This document shows positions 54,988 to 63,448 of a stretch of 64,000 nt of DNA, one piece after another. The stretch is from Streptomyces sennicomposti. GTDB lineage: Bacteria > Actinomycetota > Actinomycetes > Streptomycetales > Streptomycetaceae. The notes beneath the pieces were generated by a model, which saw nothing but the letters and a program-made list of their open reading frames with translations, was not told the DNA's origin and ran no database searches. The stretch's first letter is position 1. Each line of letters begins with the position of its first letter. The stretch is from positions 62,001 to 126,000 of the forward strand of contig NZ_JAIOAB010000011.1 in NCBI RefSeq assembly GCF_019890635.1, written 5' to 3'. The translations under genes and the position numbers were made by a program.

Positions 54988-55292
54988 CCCCACGCTCCGG
55001 CACCTGGCTGTCGTTCGGCGAGGCGTTCGACCTGCCGTTGGTGGTCGACCTGCGCACCGCCGCCCGCGCGCTCGGGCTCTGCCCCGCCACCGCATACAAG
55101 CTCATCCACCAGGGTGGCTTTCCCTGTCTGGTGCTGCGCCTCGGATGGCAGTACCGGATCCCCACCGCTGACCTGCTGCGGGCGCTCGGAATCGAGGAGC
55201 GTCCCGTCTACCCGGCCGATCTGCGAACCGGTGCCGAGTTCGCGGAACAGTACCACCAAGCAGAGCAGTTCGAGACGGAGGACTACGCATGA
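54984..55292 (+). CDS. excisionase-like helix-turn-helix protein
   Basis: A 102-aa DNA-binding protein of the HTH_17/AlpA/Xis type: VDLRTAARALGLCPATAYKL, IHQGGFPCLVLRLGWQYRIP, TADLLRALGI. In integrative elements such proteins usually direct excision or control integrase expression. Here it is inside the cyclase operon rather than next to the broken integrase. It is coupled to both neighbours by 4-nt overlaps. Confidence 0.85.
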   Translation: MTPRSGTWLSFGEAFDLPLVVDLRTAARALGLCPATAYKLIHQGGFPCLVLRLGWQYRIPTADLLRALGIEERPVYPADLRTGAEFAEQYHQAEQFETEDYA

Positions 55293-56398
55293 GTATCGTG
55301 GCCGTCGCTGGTCAGGAGTCCGACGAGGCGCCGATGACGACTTGCTTCGTCATCGCACCCATCGGCAACGAGCACGCTCCGGACGGGAGCCCGGAGCTCC
55401 TGGCGTTCGAGGAGAACCTGGAGATCTACGAGAAGGTGATCCTGCCTGCCTGCGCCAAGAAGGGCATCGTCCCGGTCCGGGCGGACGGGATCGCCGACCC
55501 GGGCGAGATCACCGAACAGGTCTGTCGGCACCTCCTGCAGGACGACCTCGTGATCGCCGACCTCACCGGAGGCAACGCCAATGTCGCTTATGAGCTCGGA
55601 ATCCGGCACCTGACCGGCAAGCCCATCATCCATATCGGTGAGAACGGGCAGCTGCCGCTCGATCTCTCGTTGATTCGGACGATCATGTTCAAGCGCAGCC
55701 GGAGCGGGCTGGTCAGGGCGCGGCGGGACCTGGAGAGCGCACTGGAGGGGGCTTTACACAACGGGTTCGAGCCCCTGACTCCGGCCCGGATCCTGTTTGG
55801 GCTGCCGACGGCGCTGCCGGCTGTGGTCGAGGCGGATCCGGACGACCCAGAGGCGCCCGGGCTGATCGACCAGTTCGCCCGGGTGGAGGAGCAGGTGGAG
55901 GCGATGACCGAGACCACGGAGGCGATCGCCGGGTTCATGACGGTGATCACCGACACCGTCGTGCAGATCGGTCCCGTGATGGAGCGGGCCTCCCAGCCAG
56001 GGGTGCCGATGAGCACGTGGCTGCCGGCCATGACCGAGTTGGGGAAGGCGATGGCTGAGCCAGCCTCCGGTCTCCGGGAGGCGTGCACTCGGTTCGCCGG
56101 GCAGATGGTGGAGATGGATGCGGCAGCCCATGCGGCGTTCGACGTCATCGCGATGATGTCGCCCGAGCAGCGCACCGGGCCGCCGACTGGGTTTCTGGAG
56201 CAGATGGCCGGCATCGCCGAGTCCACCCAAGAGGTGGTCGGTGTGCTCGGCGAGGTCGAGGTCTGCATGCGATGGGTAGCGAAGATGAGCCGGGAGCTGC
56301 GGGCGCCCGGTCGGGACATCTCGGCCGCGGTCAAGCAGGTGAGTGCCGCGATGACCCGAATCGCCGACTGGGAGCGCCGGGCCCGCGACCTGATCTGA
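55289..56398 (+). CDS. nucleoside 2-deoxyribosyltransferase/TIR-like protein with coiled C-terminus
   Basis: A 369-aa protein. Residues 16-155 have a flavodoxin-like fold of the nucleoside-deoxyribosyltransferase/TIR-like kind: CFVIAPIGNEHAPDGS, GIVPVRADGIADPGEITEQV, LVIADLTGGNANVAYELGIR, KPIIHI. The NANVAYELG motif with its Glu is the likely active-site region, suggesting N-glycosidic bond chemistry on nucleotides such as NAD. Residues 195-365 are helical and coiled-coil-like with Met-rich heptads. ATG 55289 overlaps the preceding stop codon by 4 nt, with GGAGG 8 nt upstream. It is the last gene of the operon and the likely effector. Confidence 0.8.
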   Translation: MSIVAVAGQESDEAPMTTCFVIAPIGNEHAPDGSPELLAFEENLEIYEKVILPACAKKGIVPVRADGIADPGEITEQVCRHLLQDDLVIADLTGGNANVAYELGIRHLTGKPIIHIGENGQLPLDLSLIRTIMFKRSRSGLVRARRDLESALEGALHNGFEPLTPARILFGLPTALPAVVEADPDDPEAPGLIDQFARVEEQVEAMTETTEAIAGFMTVITDTVVQIGPVMERASQPGVPMSTWLPAMTELGKAMAEPASGLREACTRFAGQMVEMDAAAHAAFDVIAMMSPEQRTGPPTGFLEQMAGIAESTQEVVGVLGEVEVCMRWVAKMSRELRAPGRDISAAVKQVSAAMTRIADWERRARDLI

Positions 56399-56462
56399 CC
56401 GCGCGGCAGGTGGCCTCGGCGACGGCTGCCGGGGCCACCTGTGCCGCCCATCCGTCGGCCGG

Positions 56463-56921
56463 GTGAGCCGCGCGATCGGTTACCCGTGGAAGCCCTCGCC
56501 CGCCCTCGCCCACGCCACCCGGCGGTTCGTCGAGCTGTACCAAGAGATCGGTCTTTCACCGGTCCGGCTCCACGACCTGGGCCGCGACGCTCGCCACGCC
56601 GCCGGGGCCGACCTGAAGGACATCCAGGAGATGCTCGGCCACTCCTCGATCACCATTACGGCCGACACGTACACGAGCCTGCTCCCGGAGGCGGACCTGG
56701 CGATCGCCGAGGCCGCAGCCCGACTCGTCCCGCGCGCCCGCGCAACCTCCGAGAACACCGCCTCCGACGCGGAGCCTGAGCCCGACGACGCGGGGCATCC
56801 CGGCCCGGAGCCCGTGCCGGATGGTGCTGATCCGTTGGGAGGAATTTCGGAGATCAACTCTCCGTCCGCTCACGCACCGCTCACGCAAACGGCCCCGGAC
56901 GAGGAGTCCGAGGCCGAGTAG
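56463..56921 (+). pseudogene. tyrosine integrase remnant
   Basis: Only the C-terminal end of a phage-type tyrosine recombinase remains: RRFVELYQEIGLSPVRLHDL, then ADLKDIQEMLGHSSITITAD and the catalytic Tyr in DTYTSLLPEA. The conserved HDLRHG block is damaged (HDLGRDARHAAG), removing the active-site Arg of the HxxR motif, and the N-terminal ~300 residues are absent. It lies 47 nt from the tRNA att site, the normal place for an integrase. The element can no longer excise by itself. Confidence 0.85.
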
Positions 56922-56929
56922 GAGCCCTC

Positions 56930-56949
56930 CCTGGGGGAGAAACCCCAGG
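56930..56949. terminator. hairpin at the island end
   Basis: CCTGGGG-GAGAAA-CCCCAGG, a 7-bp stem 8 nt after the integrase stop codon and about 20 nt beyond the tRNA 3' end. It now serves as terminator for both the integrase remnant and the tRNA. Confidence 0.65.
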
Positions 56950-56967
56950 TCAGACGGGTAATGCGTT

Positions 56968-57010
56968 GTGCCCCCGGCAGGATTCGAACCTGCGACACCC
57001 GCTTTAGGAG
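56968..57010 (-). mobile_element. inner-boundary att site within the intact tRNA-Arg gene
   Basis: The 43-bp segment shared with 50867-50909. Here it forms the 3' part of the complete tRNA, showing that the incoming element supplied a replacement 3' end. Confidence 0.88.
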
Positions 57011-57041
57011 AGCGGTGCTCTATCCCCTGAGCTACGAAGGC
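56969..57041 (-). tRNA. tRNA-Arg (anticodon CCT)
   Basis: 73 nt on the minus strand. Acceptor arms GCCTTCG / CGGGGGC (two G-U pairs), D-arm GCTC...GAGC, anticodon loop CTCCTAA giving CCU, T-arm GCAGG TTCGAAT CCTGC, discriminator A. CCA is not encoded. It is the integration site of the adjacent island. Confidence 0.95.
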
Positions 57042-57244
57042 TGGGTCTCTCGGTCCACAGGGTACCGGATCAGTGCTCGGGCGGGGGTGGGGATGGTTGG
57101 CGATGCCCGCACGGCCTCTCGTTCGCCCGGGCCGGCCTGGCGGTGGCTATCGTCTGCTTGACGATAAGGGGGGTGCGTGTCAAGCTGGCGCGGCGTCAGG
57201 GTGGTGATCGTCTTCGGCGCGTCGTCGTATCGAGGGAGGCCCCC

Positions 57245-59971
57245 ATGGTTCGTGCACGTGTTCCCAACCCTCCTCTGGACGCGCGCCGCGTCGATCGGGC
57301 CGCCGGGGTGCTGCTCGGGGCGGCCGTGGGCGATGCGCTCGGGGTGCCGTACGAGTTCGCGGCGGTGCTCGGGCCCGATCAGCGGCCCGAGATGATCGGC
57401 GGCGGGCTCGGGCCGTACGAGCCCGGCGAGTACTCCGACGACACCCAGATGCAGGTGTGCATAGCCGAGGTGGCCGCCACCGGCGCCGACCTGCGCGCGC
57501 CCGAGGCCCTGGACGCCGTCGCGGCCAACTTCCACCGTTGGCTCGATGGCGGCGCCAGTGACGTCGGCGCCCAGACCCGGGCCGTGCTGCGCGCCGCCGG
57601 GCAGGCGTCCGGGGCAGCCGGCGCCGCGTTGCGGGCCGCCGCCCGCGACCACGCCGACCGGCACGCCCACAGCGCCGGCAACGGCTCGCTGATGCGCACC
57701 GGGATCGTCGCCCTCGCCCACCTCGGCGACGCGGCCGCGCTCGCCGAGGCCGCCGTCGCCGTCAGTTCGCTCACCCACCCCGACCCCGACTGCGCCGACG
57801 CCTGCGTGCTGTGGTGCTCCGGCATCCGCACCGCCGTGCTGGAGGGCACCTTCGACGGCGTACGGGCCGGTCTCGACCTGCTGCCCGCCGGGCGGCGCGC
57901 GCTGTGGGCGGAGCGGCTGGACGAGGCCGAGGCGCATCCGCCGCGGCACTTCGCGCCCAACGGCTGGGTCGTCACCGCCCTCCAGGCCGCCTGGTCCGCC
58001 GTCACCCGCACCCCGGTGCCCGAACTCGACCCCGCCCGGGGCGGTTTCCCCGCCCAGCATCTGCGGCTCGCCCTGGAGGCGGCGGTGCGCGCCGGGGACG
58101 ACACCGACACCGTCGCCGCCATCGCCGGGGCGCTGCTCGGCGCGCGCTGGGGCTGTTCCGGCATCCCGCTCGCCTGGCAGCGGGCCGTGCACGGCTGGCC
58201 CGGACTCACCGGGCCCGACCTCGTCCGGCTCGCGGTGCGCACCGCGCAGGGCGGACAGGACGACTCCCTCGGCCGGCCCTCGGCCGCCCGTGTGCCCGCC
58301 CCGGCCGGCGCGCCGCGCGGCTTCGCCGTCCCGCACCCGCGCGACCCCGGCGTCCTGCTCGGCAATCTGCCTTTGCTGCAGGGGGCCGAGCCGGTGGACG
58401 TGGACGCCGTCGTCTCGCTGTGCCGTATGGGCACCGGGACCGTCCTGCCCGCCGCCGGCAGCGGTACTGCCACCGGTGCCGGTGCCGGTACCGACGCGGG
58501 TAGCAGCACCGTCGAGCACGTTCGCGTCTGGCTCGTCGACAGCGACGGCTCCAACGCCAACCTCCACTACGTCGTCGACCAGGCCGCCCGCGAGGTGCTG
58601 CGGCTGCGCCACGAAGGCAAGCGGGTGCTGCTGCACTGCGTCGCCGGACAGAGCCGCACCCCCGCCGTCGCCGCCGTCTACGCCCACCTGGCCACCGGGA
58701 TCGACGGCGAGACCGCGCTGTCCGAGCTGCGGGAAGCGCTGGTGCATGGGTGGCAGCTCGCCGCCCATCGTGAACTGCACGACGCCGTACGGGCGTTGAC
58801 CGGCGGGGACGGCGAGGGGCGGGCGCCTGCGGCTCGCTCCGGGGCGGACACCCCCGCGCCGCGGGCGGCCGAGCAGCCCCGGACCCCGTTCCTTGAGGAG
58901 AAGGGGGCGCTCTCCCGGGTGCGCGGGCTGCTGCTCGGGCTGGCCGTCGGCGACACGCTGGGGGCGGCGCGCGGCGAGCTGCCCGCCGGGGTGACGCTGC
59001 GGGCCGGGGTCAGCACCCAGCTCGCCTGCTTCACCGCCGAGGGCACGATCCGCGCCCTGGTCCGGGGCGACCACAAGGGCATCTGCCATCCGCCGTCCGT
59101 GCTGTGGCACGCCTACTGCCGGTGGGCCGCCCTCCAGGGCATCGAGACGGAGCGGCTACGGCGCCGCTGGGTCCCGTACGGCGGCAAGACCTGGCCCGAC
59201 GGCTGGCTCGCCGGCGTGCCGGTGCTGGCGCAACGGCGCGGGTCGGCGCCGGCGACCGTGGCCGCGCTCTCCCAGGCCGAGCAGGGCACCGTCGAGAAGC
59301 CGACGACGTCCAGCCGCGGTTGCCACGCCCTGACCCGCACCCTGCCCGTCGCCGTGGTCTTCGCCGGCCGGAAGGCGGCCGACGCGGTGACCGCGCTGCG
59401 CGAGATCGCCGCCCTCACCCACGGCGACCGGGCCGCCCAGGCCGCCTCCGCCCACGCGGCCGTGCTGGCCGGGCGCCTGCTGGCCGAGGGCGCGCGGCCC
59501 CGGGTGCGGGACGCCCTCGCGGAGGGCTTGCGGGCCCTGGCCGACGCCGATCCCGGCCTCACCGCCGGGCAGCGCGACCAGCTCGCCACGGCACTGCGCC
59601 AGGGCGGGGAGCACCCCGCCGACGCGCACCGCCTCGCCCGCCTCGCACCGGACCCCACCGCGCCGTCCGCGCTGCTCGGCGGTCTGTACGTCGCCGCGTC
59701 CTTCCCCGAGCGGGACCAGGTGGCGGCCGCGCTGCGGTTCGCCGCCGGGGCGCCGGACGGGGACTCCGTGGCCTGTGTGACCGGGGCGCTGCTCGGGGCC
59801 GCGCACGGGGCGGAGGCGCTGCCGCTCGATCTGGTCAGCCGGCACGAACTGGCCTGGGTGCTGGACGTGTTGGCCCGTGACCTCGTCGCCCAGCTCACCG
59901 ACCGGCCCGGCGGCACCGAGTACACGCCGGGCGGGGACGAGCACTGGTGGGACCGTTACCCGGGCTGGTGA
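57245..59971 (+). CDS. DraG - dual-specificity phosphatase - DraG fusion protein
   Basis: A 908-aa protein with three domains. Residues about 15-345 are an ADP-ribosylglycohydrolase with GVLLGAAVGDALGVPYEF, YSDDTQM and AGDDTDTVAAIAGALLG, so both metal motifs look intact. Residues about 375-530 are a dual-specificity-type phosphatase with the P-loop HCVAGQSRT (Cys nucleophile). Residues about 565-895 are a second DraG-like domain (GLLLGLAVGDTLGAARGELP) in which SDDTQM is replaced by STQLACFTAEGTIRA, so it is probably inactive. ATG 57245 has GGGAGG 5 nt upstream. It lies just beyond the tRNA island and is presumably core. Confidence 0.92.
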   Translation: MVRARVPNPPLDARRVDRAAGVLLGAAVGDALGVPYEFAAVLGPDQRPEMIGGGLGPYEPGEYSDDTQMQVCIAEVAATGADLRAPEALDAVAANFHRWLDGGASDVGAQTRAVLRAAGQASGAAGAALRAAARDHADRHAHSAGNGSLMRTGIVALAHLGDAAALAEAAVAVSSLTHPDPDCADACVLWCSGIRTAVLEGTFDGVRAGLDLLPAGRRALWAERLDEAEAHPPRHFAPNGWVVTALQAAWSAVTRTPVPELDPARGGFPAQHLRLALEAAVRAGDDTDTVAAIAGALLGARWGCSGIPLAWQRAVHGWPGLTGPDLVRLAVRTAQGGQDDSLGRPSAARVPAPAGAPRGFAVPHPRDPGVLLGNLPLLQGAEPVDVDAVVSLCRMGTGTVLPAAGSGTATGAGAGTDAGSSTVEHVRVWLVDSDGSNANLHYVVDQAAREVLRLRHEGKRVLLHCVAGQSRTPAVAAVYAHLATGIDGETALSELREALVHGWQLAAHRELHDAVRALTGGDGEGRAPAARSGADTPAPRAAEQPRTPFLEEKGALSRVRGLLLGLAVGDTLGAARGELPAGVTLRAGVSTQLACFTAEGTIRALVRGDHKGICHPPSVLWHAYCRWAALQGIETERLRRRWVPYGGKTWPDGWLAGVPVLAQRRGSAPATVAALSQAEQGTVEKPTTSSRGCHALTRTLPVAVVFAGRKAADAVTALREIAALTHGDRAAQAASAHAAVLAGRLLAEGARPRVRDALAEGLRALADADPGLTAGQRDQLATALRQGGEHPADAHRLARLAPDPTAPSALLGGLYVAASFPERDQVAAALRFAAGAPDGDSVACVTGALLGAAHGAEALPLDLVSRHELAWVLDVLARDLVAQLTDRPGGTEYTPGGDEHWWDRYPGW

Positions 59972-60037
59972 GCCGGGTTTCACCCGTTCCGACGGGTGGG
60001 CCGTCGGACGAGCCCCCCGGCGCAGACGCCCCGGCCC

Positions 60038-61819
60038 TCACACCAGCGCCACCCGCGTGAACCGCGCCGCCACGTGGTAGTCCGCCTCGATCGCCGCCGC
60101 CGTGCGGCGCAGCGCGGGCAGGAGTTCCGTCACGCACTCCTCCCGGGTGCGGCGGGCCGCGTGCAGGGCGACGTTCGCCGCCGCGACCGGGCGGCCCGAA
60201 CGGTCGCGGACCGGGACCGCGACGGCGCGCAGCCCCTCCTCCAGCTCCTCGTCCACCAGGGCGTAGCCGTCCTCGGTCAGGGCCCCGGTCAGCGCCCGGC
60301 CGAGGGCGGTGGTGTGCGCGGGGAGGCGGGTGCCCACGGTGAGGTCCACGCTCATGATGCGGCCGGCGGCGGCCCGTGCCGTGTACTGGATCTCGTCGCC
60401 GGACGGGGTCAGGACCGCGAGGGAGGCCGACTCGTGCACGCGGGCGGCCAGGTCCTCCAGGTGCGGTTGGGCGATCCGGGGGAGCGAGGTGCGGGACAGG
60501 GGCGGGAAGCCCAGGGACAGCACCCGGGGGGTGAGGGTGAAGCGGCGGTCGGGGCCGGCGGCGACCAGGCCCAGGTGCTCGTAGGTGATCAGCGCTCTGC
60601 GTGCCGTGGCCCGGGGCAGGCCGGTGGCCTTCGCGACCTCCGCGAGGGTGAGGGCCGGGCGGTCCGCGTCGAAGGCGGTCAGCACGGTCAGGCCGCGGGC
60701 CAGGGACTCCACGAACTCCCGGCCCAGCTCCTGCTTCGAGGCCGCCGTCCAGGTCGCGAGGCCGGCGGGGGGGTCGGACGGTGCGGGGGGCGGCGCCGCG
60801 GCGAGGTCCCGTTCCATCGCGGCGACCGTCTCGCGCAGGCGCGGGAGCAGGGTGGTGCGCAGGTGCTCCGCGGTGTGGCGGCTGGTGTGGCTCACCACGC
60901 TCGCCACACACACGATCCCCCCGGCGCCCGGCACCTGCCCGGCTTCCGGTTCCTGTCTGGCTCCCGGTTCCTGTCCGGCTTCCGGTTCCTGTCCGGTCTC
61001 CGGTTCCTGTCCCGCTCCCGGCTCCCGCCCGGCTCCCGGCTCCCGCCCGGCTTCCGGCCCCCGTACCGCCCCCGTCCCTGCCCTCGGAGCGGGCCCCGCC
61101 CCCGGCCCCGGCCCCCGTACCGGCACCGAGAGTGCGATCAGGCCCGGTTCGATGAGCTGGTCGTCCGTCGCGCAGTCCTCGCGGGCCGCCCGGGCCGTGC
61201 GTTCCTCGAAGTCGTCCGGGGCGAGCGGCGGGCGCGGCGGCACCGCCGGGAAGCCGCGGTCCTCCGGGTCGGCGGCCCGCCGCTCGCGCCGGCGCCGCCA
61301 CTCCGCCTCGGTCCACTCGGTGGCGAACAGCGCGCCCGGCGCGGTGCGTTCGGCGGGGAGCAGATCGCCGATGCGGAAGCTCAGGGACATCGCGCGGCGT
61401 CGGGTCGCCTGGTGGATGAAGCGGATGCCGTCCCGGTCGGCGACCGCCAGCGACACCGACTCGTCCAGTGCGTCGGCGAGGGCGTCGGCGCGTCCGGCGA
61501 GCAGGGCGGGCAGCCTCAGGGCGGCGAGGTAGGCGTTGCCGAGTTCCATCAGCCGGGGGGCGAGGACGACGTTCCGGCCGTCGAGGCGGACGTATCCCAT
61601 CCGGGCGAGGGTCGCCGTGATGCGGTCGATGGTGGAGCGGGCGAGGCCGGTGGCCCGTTCCAGGGCGCTCGGGCTGAGGGCGCCGCCTGCCTCCGTCAGC
61701 CGGTGCAGCACCGCGACGCCCCGGATCAGCGGGGTGACCGCCTCCGCGGGGACGGCGGCCGGGGCGGCCCCGGAGGGCTCCTCCATGGCGGGCGCGGGCG
61801 TGGCGGACGGCGGGGGCAT
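60038..61819 (-). CDS. tandem IclR-family transcriptional regulator
   Basis: A 593-aa protein made of two IclR units. Unit 1: winged helix about 30-90 (LHRLTEAGGALSPSALERAT) and effector domain to about 320. Unit 2: winged helix about 365-425 (LTVLTAFDADRPALTLAEVA, KATGLPRATARRALITYEHL) and effector domain about 440-590 with LEDLAARVHESASLAVL. Unit 2 resembles PcaR/PobR-type regulators of aromatic catabolism, but no catabolic genes are present. A loop in unit 1 contains an in-frame repeat of GAGQEPE type. ATG 61819 has AAGGA about 10 nt upstream. Confidence 0.9.
   Translation of the reverse strand: MPPPSATPAPAMEEPSGAAPAAVPAEAVTPLIRGVAVLHRLTEAGGALSPSALERATGLARSTIDRITATLARMGYVRLDGRNVVLAPRLMELGNAYLAALRLPALLAGRADALADALDESVSLAVADRDGIRFIHQATRRRAMSLSFRIGDLLPAERTAPGALFATEWTEAEWRRRRERRAADPEDRGFPAVPPRPPLAPDDFEERTARAAREDCATDDQLIEPGLIALSVPVRGPGPGAGPAPRAGTGAVRGPEAGREPGAGREPGAGQEPETGQEPEAGQEPGARQEPEAGQVPGAGGIVCVASVVSHTSRHTAEHLRTTLLPRLRETVAAMERDLAAAPPPAPSDPPAGLATWTAASKQELGREFVESLARGLTVLTAFDADRPALTLAEVAKATGLPRATARRALITYEHLGLVAAGPDRRFTLTPRVLSLGFPPLSRTSLPRIAQPHLEDLAARVHESASLAVLTPSGDEIQYTARAAAGRIMSVDLTVGTRLPAHTTALGRALTGALTEDGYALVDEELEEGLRAVAVPVRDRSGRPVAAANVALHAARRTREECVTELLPALRRTAAAIEADYHVAARFTRVALV
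60930..61090 (-). repeat. in-frame minisatellite within the IclR gene
   Basis: CGGTTCCTGTCCGGC/TCCCGG-type 18-bp units encode repeated six-residue blocks such as AGREPG and AGQEPE (about residues 245-295), inserted in an effector-domain loop. Confidence 0.88.
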
Positions 61820-61874
61820 CGGGCTGGTCCTTGCGGGCGGGACGACGGCGGCAGGCCTACGGTAGTCGGCCGAC

Positions 61875-62120
61875 TGCGGTGGTCGGGTTGCCCGCGGTGG
61901 TTGGGCCGACCGCGGTGGTTGGGCTGCCTGCGGTAGTCGGCGGTCTGCGGTGGTCGGGCCGCCTGCGGTAGTCGGCGGTCTGCGGTGGTCGGCCGTCCGC
62001 GGTGGTCGGGCCGTCTACGGCAGTCGGTGGTCTGCGGTGGTTGGGCTGCCTGCGGTAGTCGGCGGTCTGCGGTGGTCGGACCGCCTACGGCAGTCGGCCG
62101 CCCGCGGTGGTCGGGCCGGC
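61875..62120. repeat. 17/18-bp minisatellite, about fourteen units
   Basis: TGCGGTGGTCGGGCCGCC-type 18-bp units alternate with TGCGGTAGTCGGCGGTC 17-bp units. They fill the gap between the metalloprotease stop codon and the IclR start. No gene is present. Confidence 0.9.
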
Positions 62121-62161
62121 GCCGTCACTGCCTGGTCCTGGTGCGTCACTGGCCCGGTACG

Positions 62162-63448
62162 TCACTGTCTGGTGACCCGGACCCGGTAGTTGCCGTCCAG
62201 GTCGGCCGCCGCCACGTCGATGCGTATCTTCGCCCGGGGGTCCTTGAAGGTCTCGCCGGGGGCGAAGGGGGCGTCGGAGAGTTCGGCCTGCACGTTGGGG
62301 CTGCGGGTGCAGCCGCCCGAGTCGCGGCGGGCGTCGAAGACCGTGATGGGACCGCGCCCGGTGTCGACTCCGGCGTCCACCTTGTAGATGAGGACGCCCG
62401 GCCGGCACACCGTCTCGTCGTTGCCCTCGCGGGTGCGCAGTTCGAGGGCGTAGCCGGTGTGGTCGTCGAGCGGGACGAACACCAGCTTGGGGCCGCCCTT
62501 GCGCTCCAGCGGGGTCAGCGAGTACTCGGCCGAGCCGCGCCTGCTCGCGCAGCTCACCTGGTTCGCGTCCAGCCAGCCGAGCTTCCACTTGTGCCAGCCG
62601 AGCAGGTCGTTGTTGGCGCCCCAGTCCTCGCTCATGATGTCCCAGTGGCCGACCGCGCCCCCGCCCTCCTGGGTGTAGAGGTCGGGCAGGCCGAAGGTGT
62701 GGCCGTTCTCGTGCGGCAGGACCCGGTAGCCGGTGCGGTCGTAGGTGCCGGAGCCGTCGTCCTGGCGGGAGTAGACGAAGGACGCGTTGGAGACGGGGAC
62801 GCCGTCGGCGACGGGGGCCTCGGCGTTGCCGGCGAAGGTGACGGACAGGACGGTGTCCAGTGCGGAGGGGCCGGCGTTCGGGGTCATCAGCACGTTGAGC
62901 AGGTCGTAGTCGCGGAAGTTCACCGTCGGGTCGGCCGCCGTCACGATGTCCTGGACCAGCCGGCGGTAGCCGGGGTCGAAGGGCGCGCCGCGTTCTATGC
63001 CGTACGCCTTGAACGGTTTCGGCATGCGCAGCCAGTGGGGTATCGGGGTCTCCGGGCGGTAGTCGAGGCGGCCGTAGGAGGCGGTGCGGAACCAGTTCTG
63101 GGTCTGCGGGAAGAACTCGTGGAAGCGGTCGAGGGCGTCGCCCTGGCCCTCGGCGTCGGAGAAGTCGATCATCAGAGTGAGGGCGTGCACGACGCCGGTG
63201 GAGCGGGCGTAGCCGCGGGCGGTGGGGACGCCCTCCGTCATCTGCACCGAGGTCGGGCCGCTGATCATGCAGGGTATGAGGGCCGGGGAGCGGGCCAGGC
63301 CGTAGGCGTCGGCGCCGTTCGCCGAGGCGCCCGCCGTCAGATGCGCGGTCCCGGCGGTGCTGGCCGCGAAGGTCAGGACGGCGACGGACGTGAGAGCGGC
63401 GGCACGGCGCTTGCGTATCCGGCGGCGGCGGGGCGGCTGCGGCGGCAT
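62162..63448 (-). CDS. secreted M6-family metalloprotease
   Basis: A 428-aa exported zinc protease of the immune inhibitor A-like M6 family. The N-terminus has a strongly basic run (RRRRIRKRR) and a hydrophobic signal core ending near residue 40. The catalytic motif is LPHENGHTFGLPDLY (HExxH near 246-250) followed by the Met-turn-like HWDIMSEDWG. Two or three Cys pairs lie in the C-terminal half (SCASR, TVCRPG, GGCTRS). ATG 63448 is preferred over the frame start at 63526. It is followed by a long gene-free stretch with possible operators. Confidence 0.92.
   Translation of the reverse strand: MPPQPPRRRRIRKRRAAALTSVAVLTFAASTAGTAHLTAGASANGADAYGLARSPALIPCMISGPTSVQMTEGVPTARGYARSTGVVHALTLMIDFSDAEGQGDALDRFHEFFPQTQNWFRTASYGRLDYRPETPIPHWLRMPKPFKAYGIERGAPFDPGYRRLVQDIVTAADPTVNFRDYDLLNVLMTPNAGPSALDTVLSVTFAGNAEAPVADGVPVSNASFVYSRQDDGSGTYDRTGYRVLPHENGHTFGLPDLYTQEGGGAVGHWDIMSEDWGANNDLLGWHKWKLGWLDANQVSCASRRGSAEYSLTPLERKGGPKLVFVPLDDHTGYALELRTREGNDETVCRPGVLIYKVDAGVDTGRGPITVFDARRDSGGCTRSPNVQAELSDAPFAPGETFKDPRAKIRIDVAAADLDGNYRVRVTRQ

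Noticed and set aside
56463..56921. Functional integrase
   Set aside because: The active-site Arg block is damaged and about three quarters of the protein is missing.
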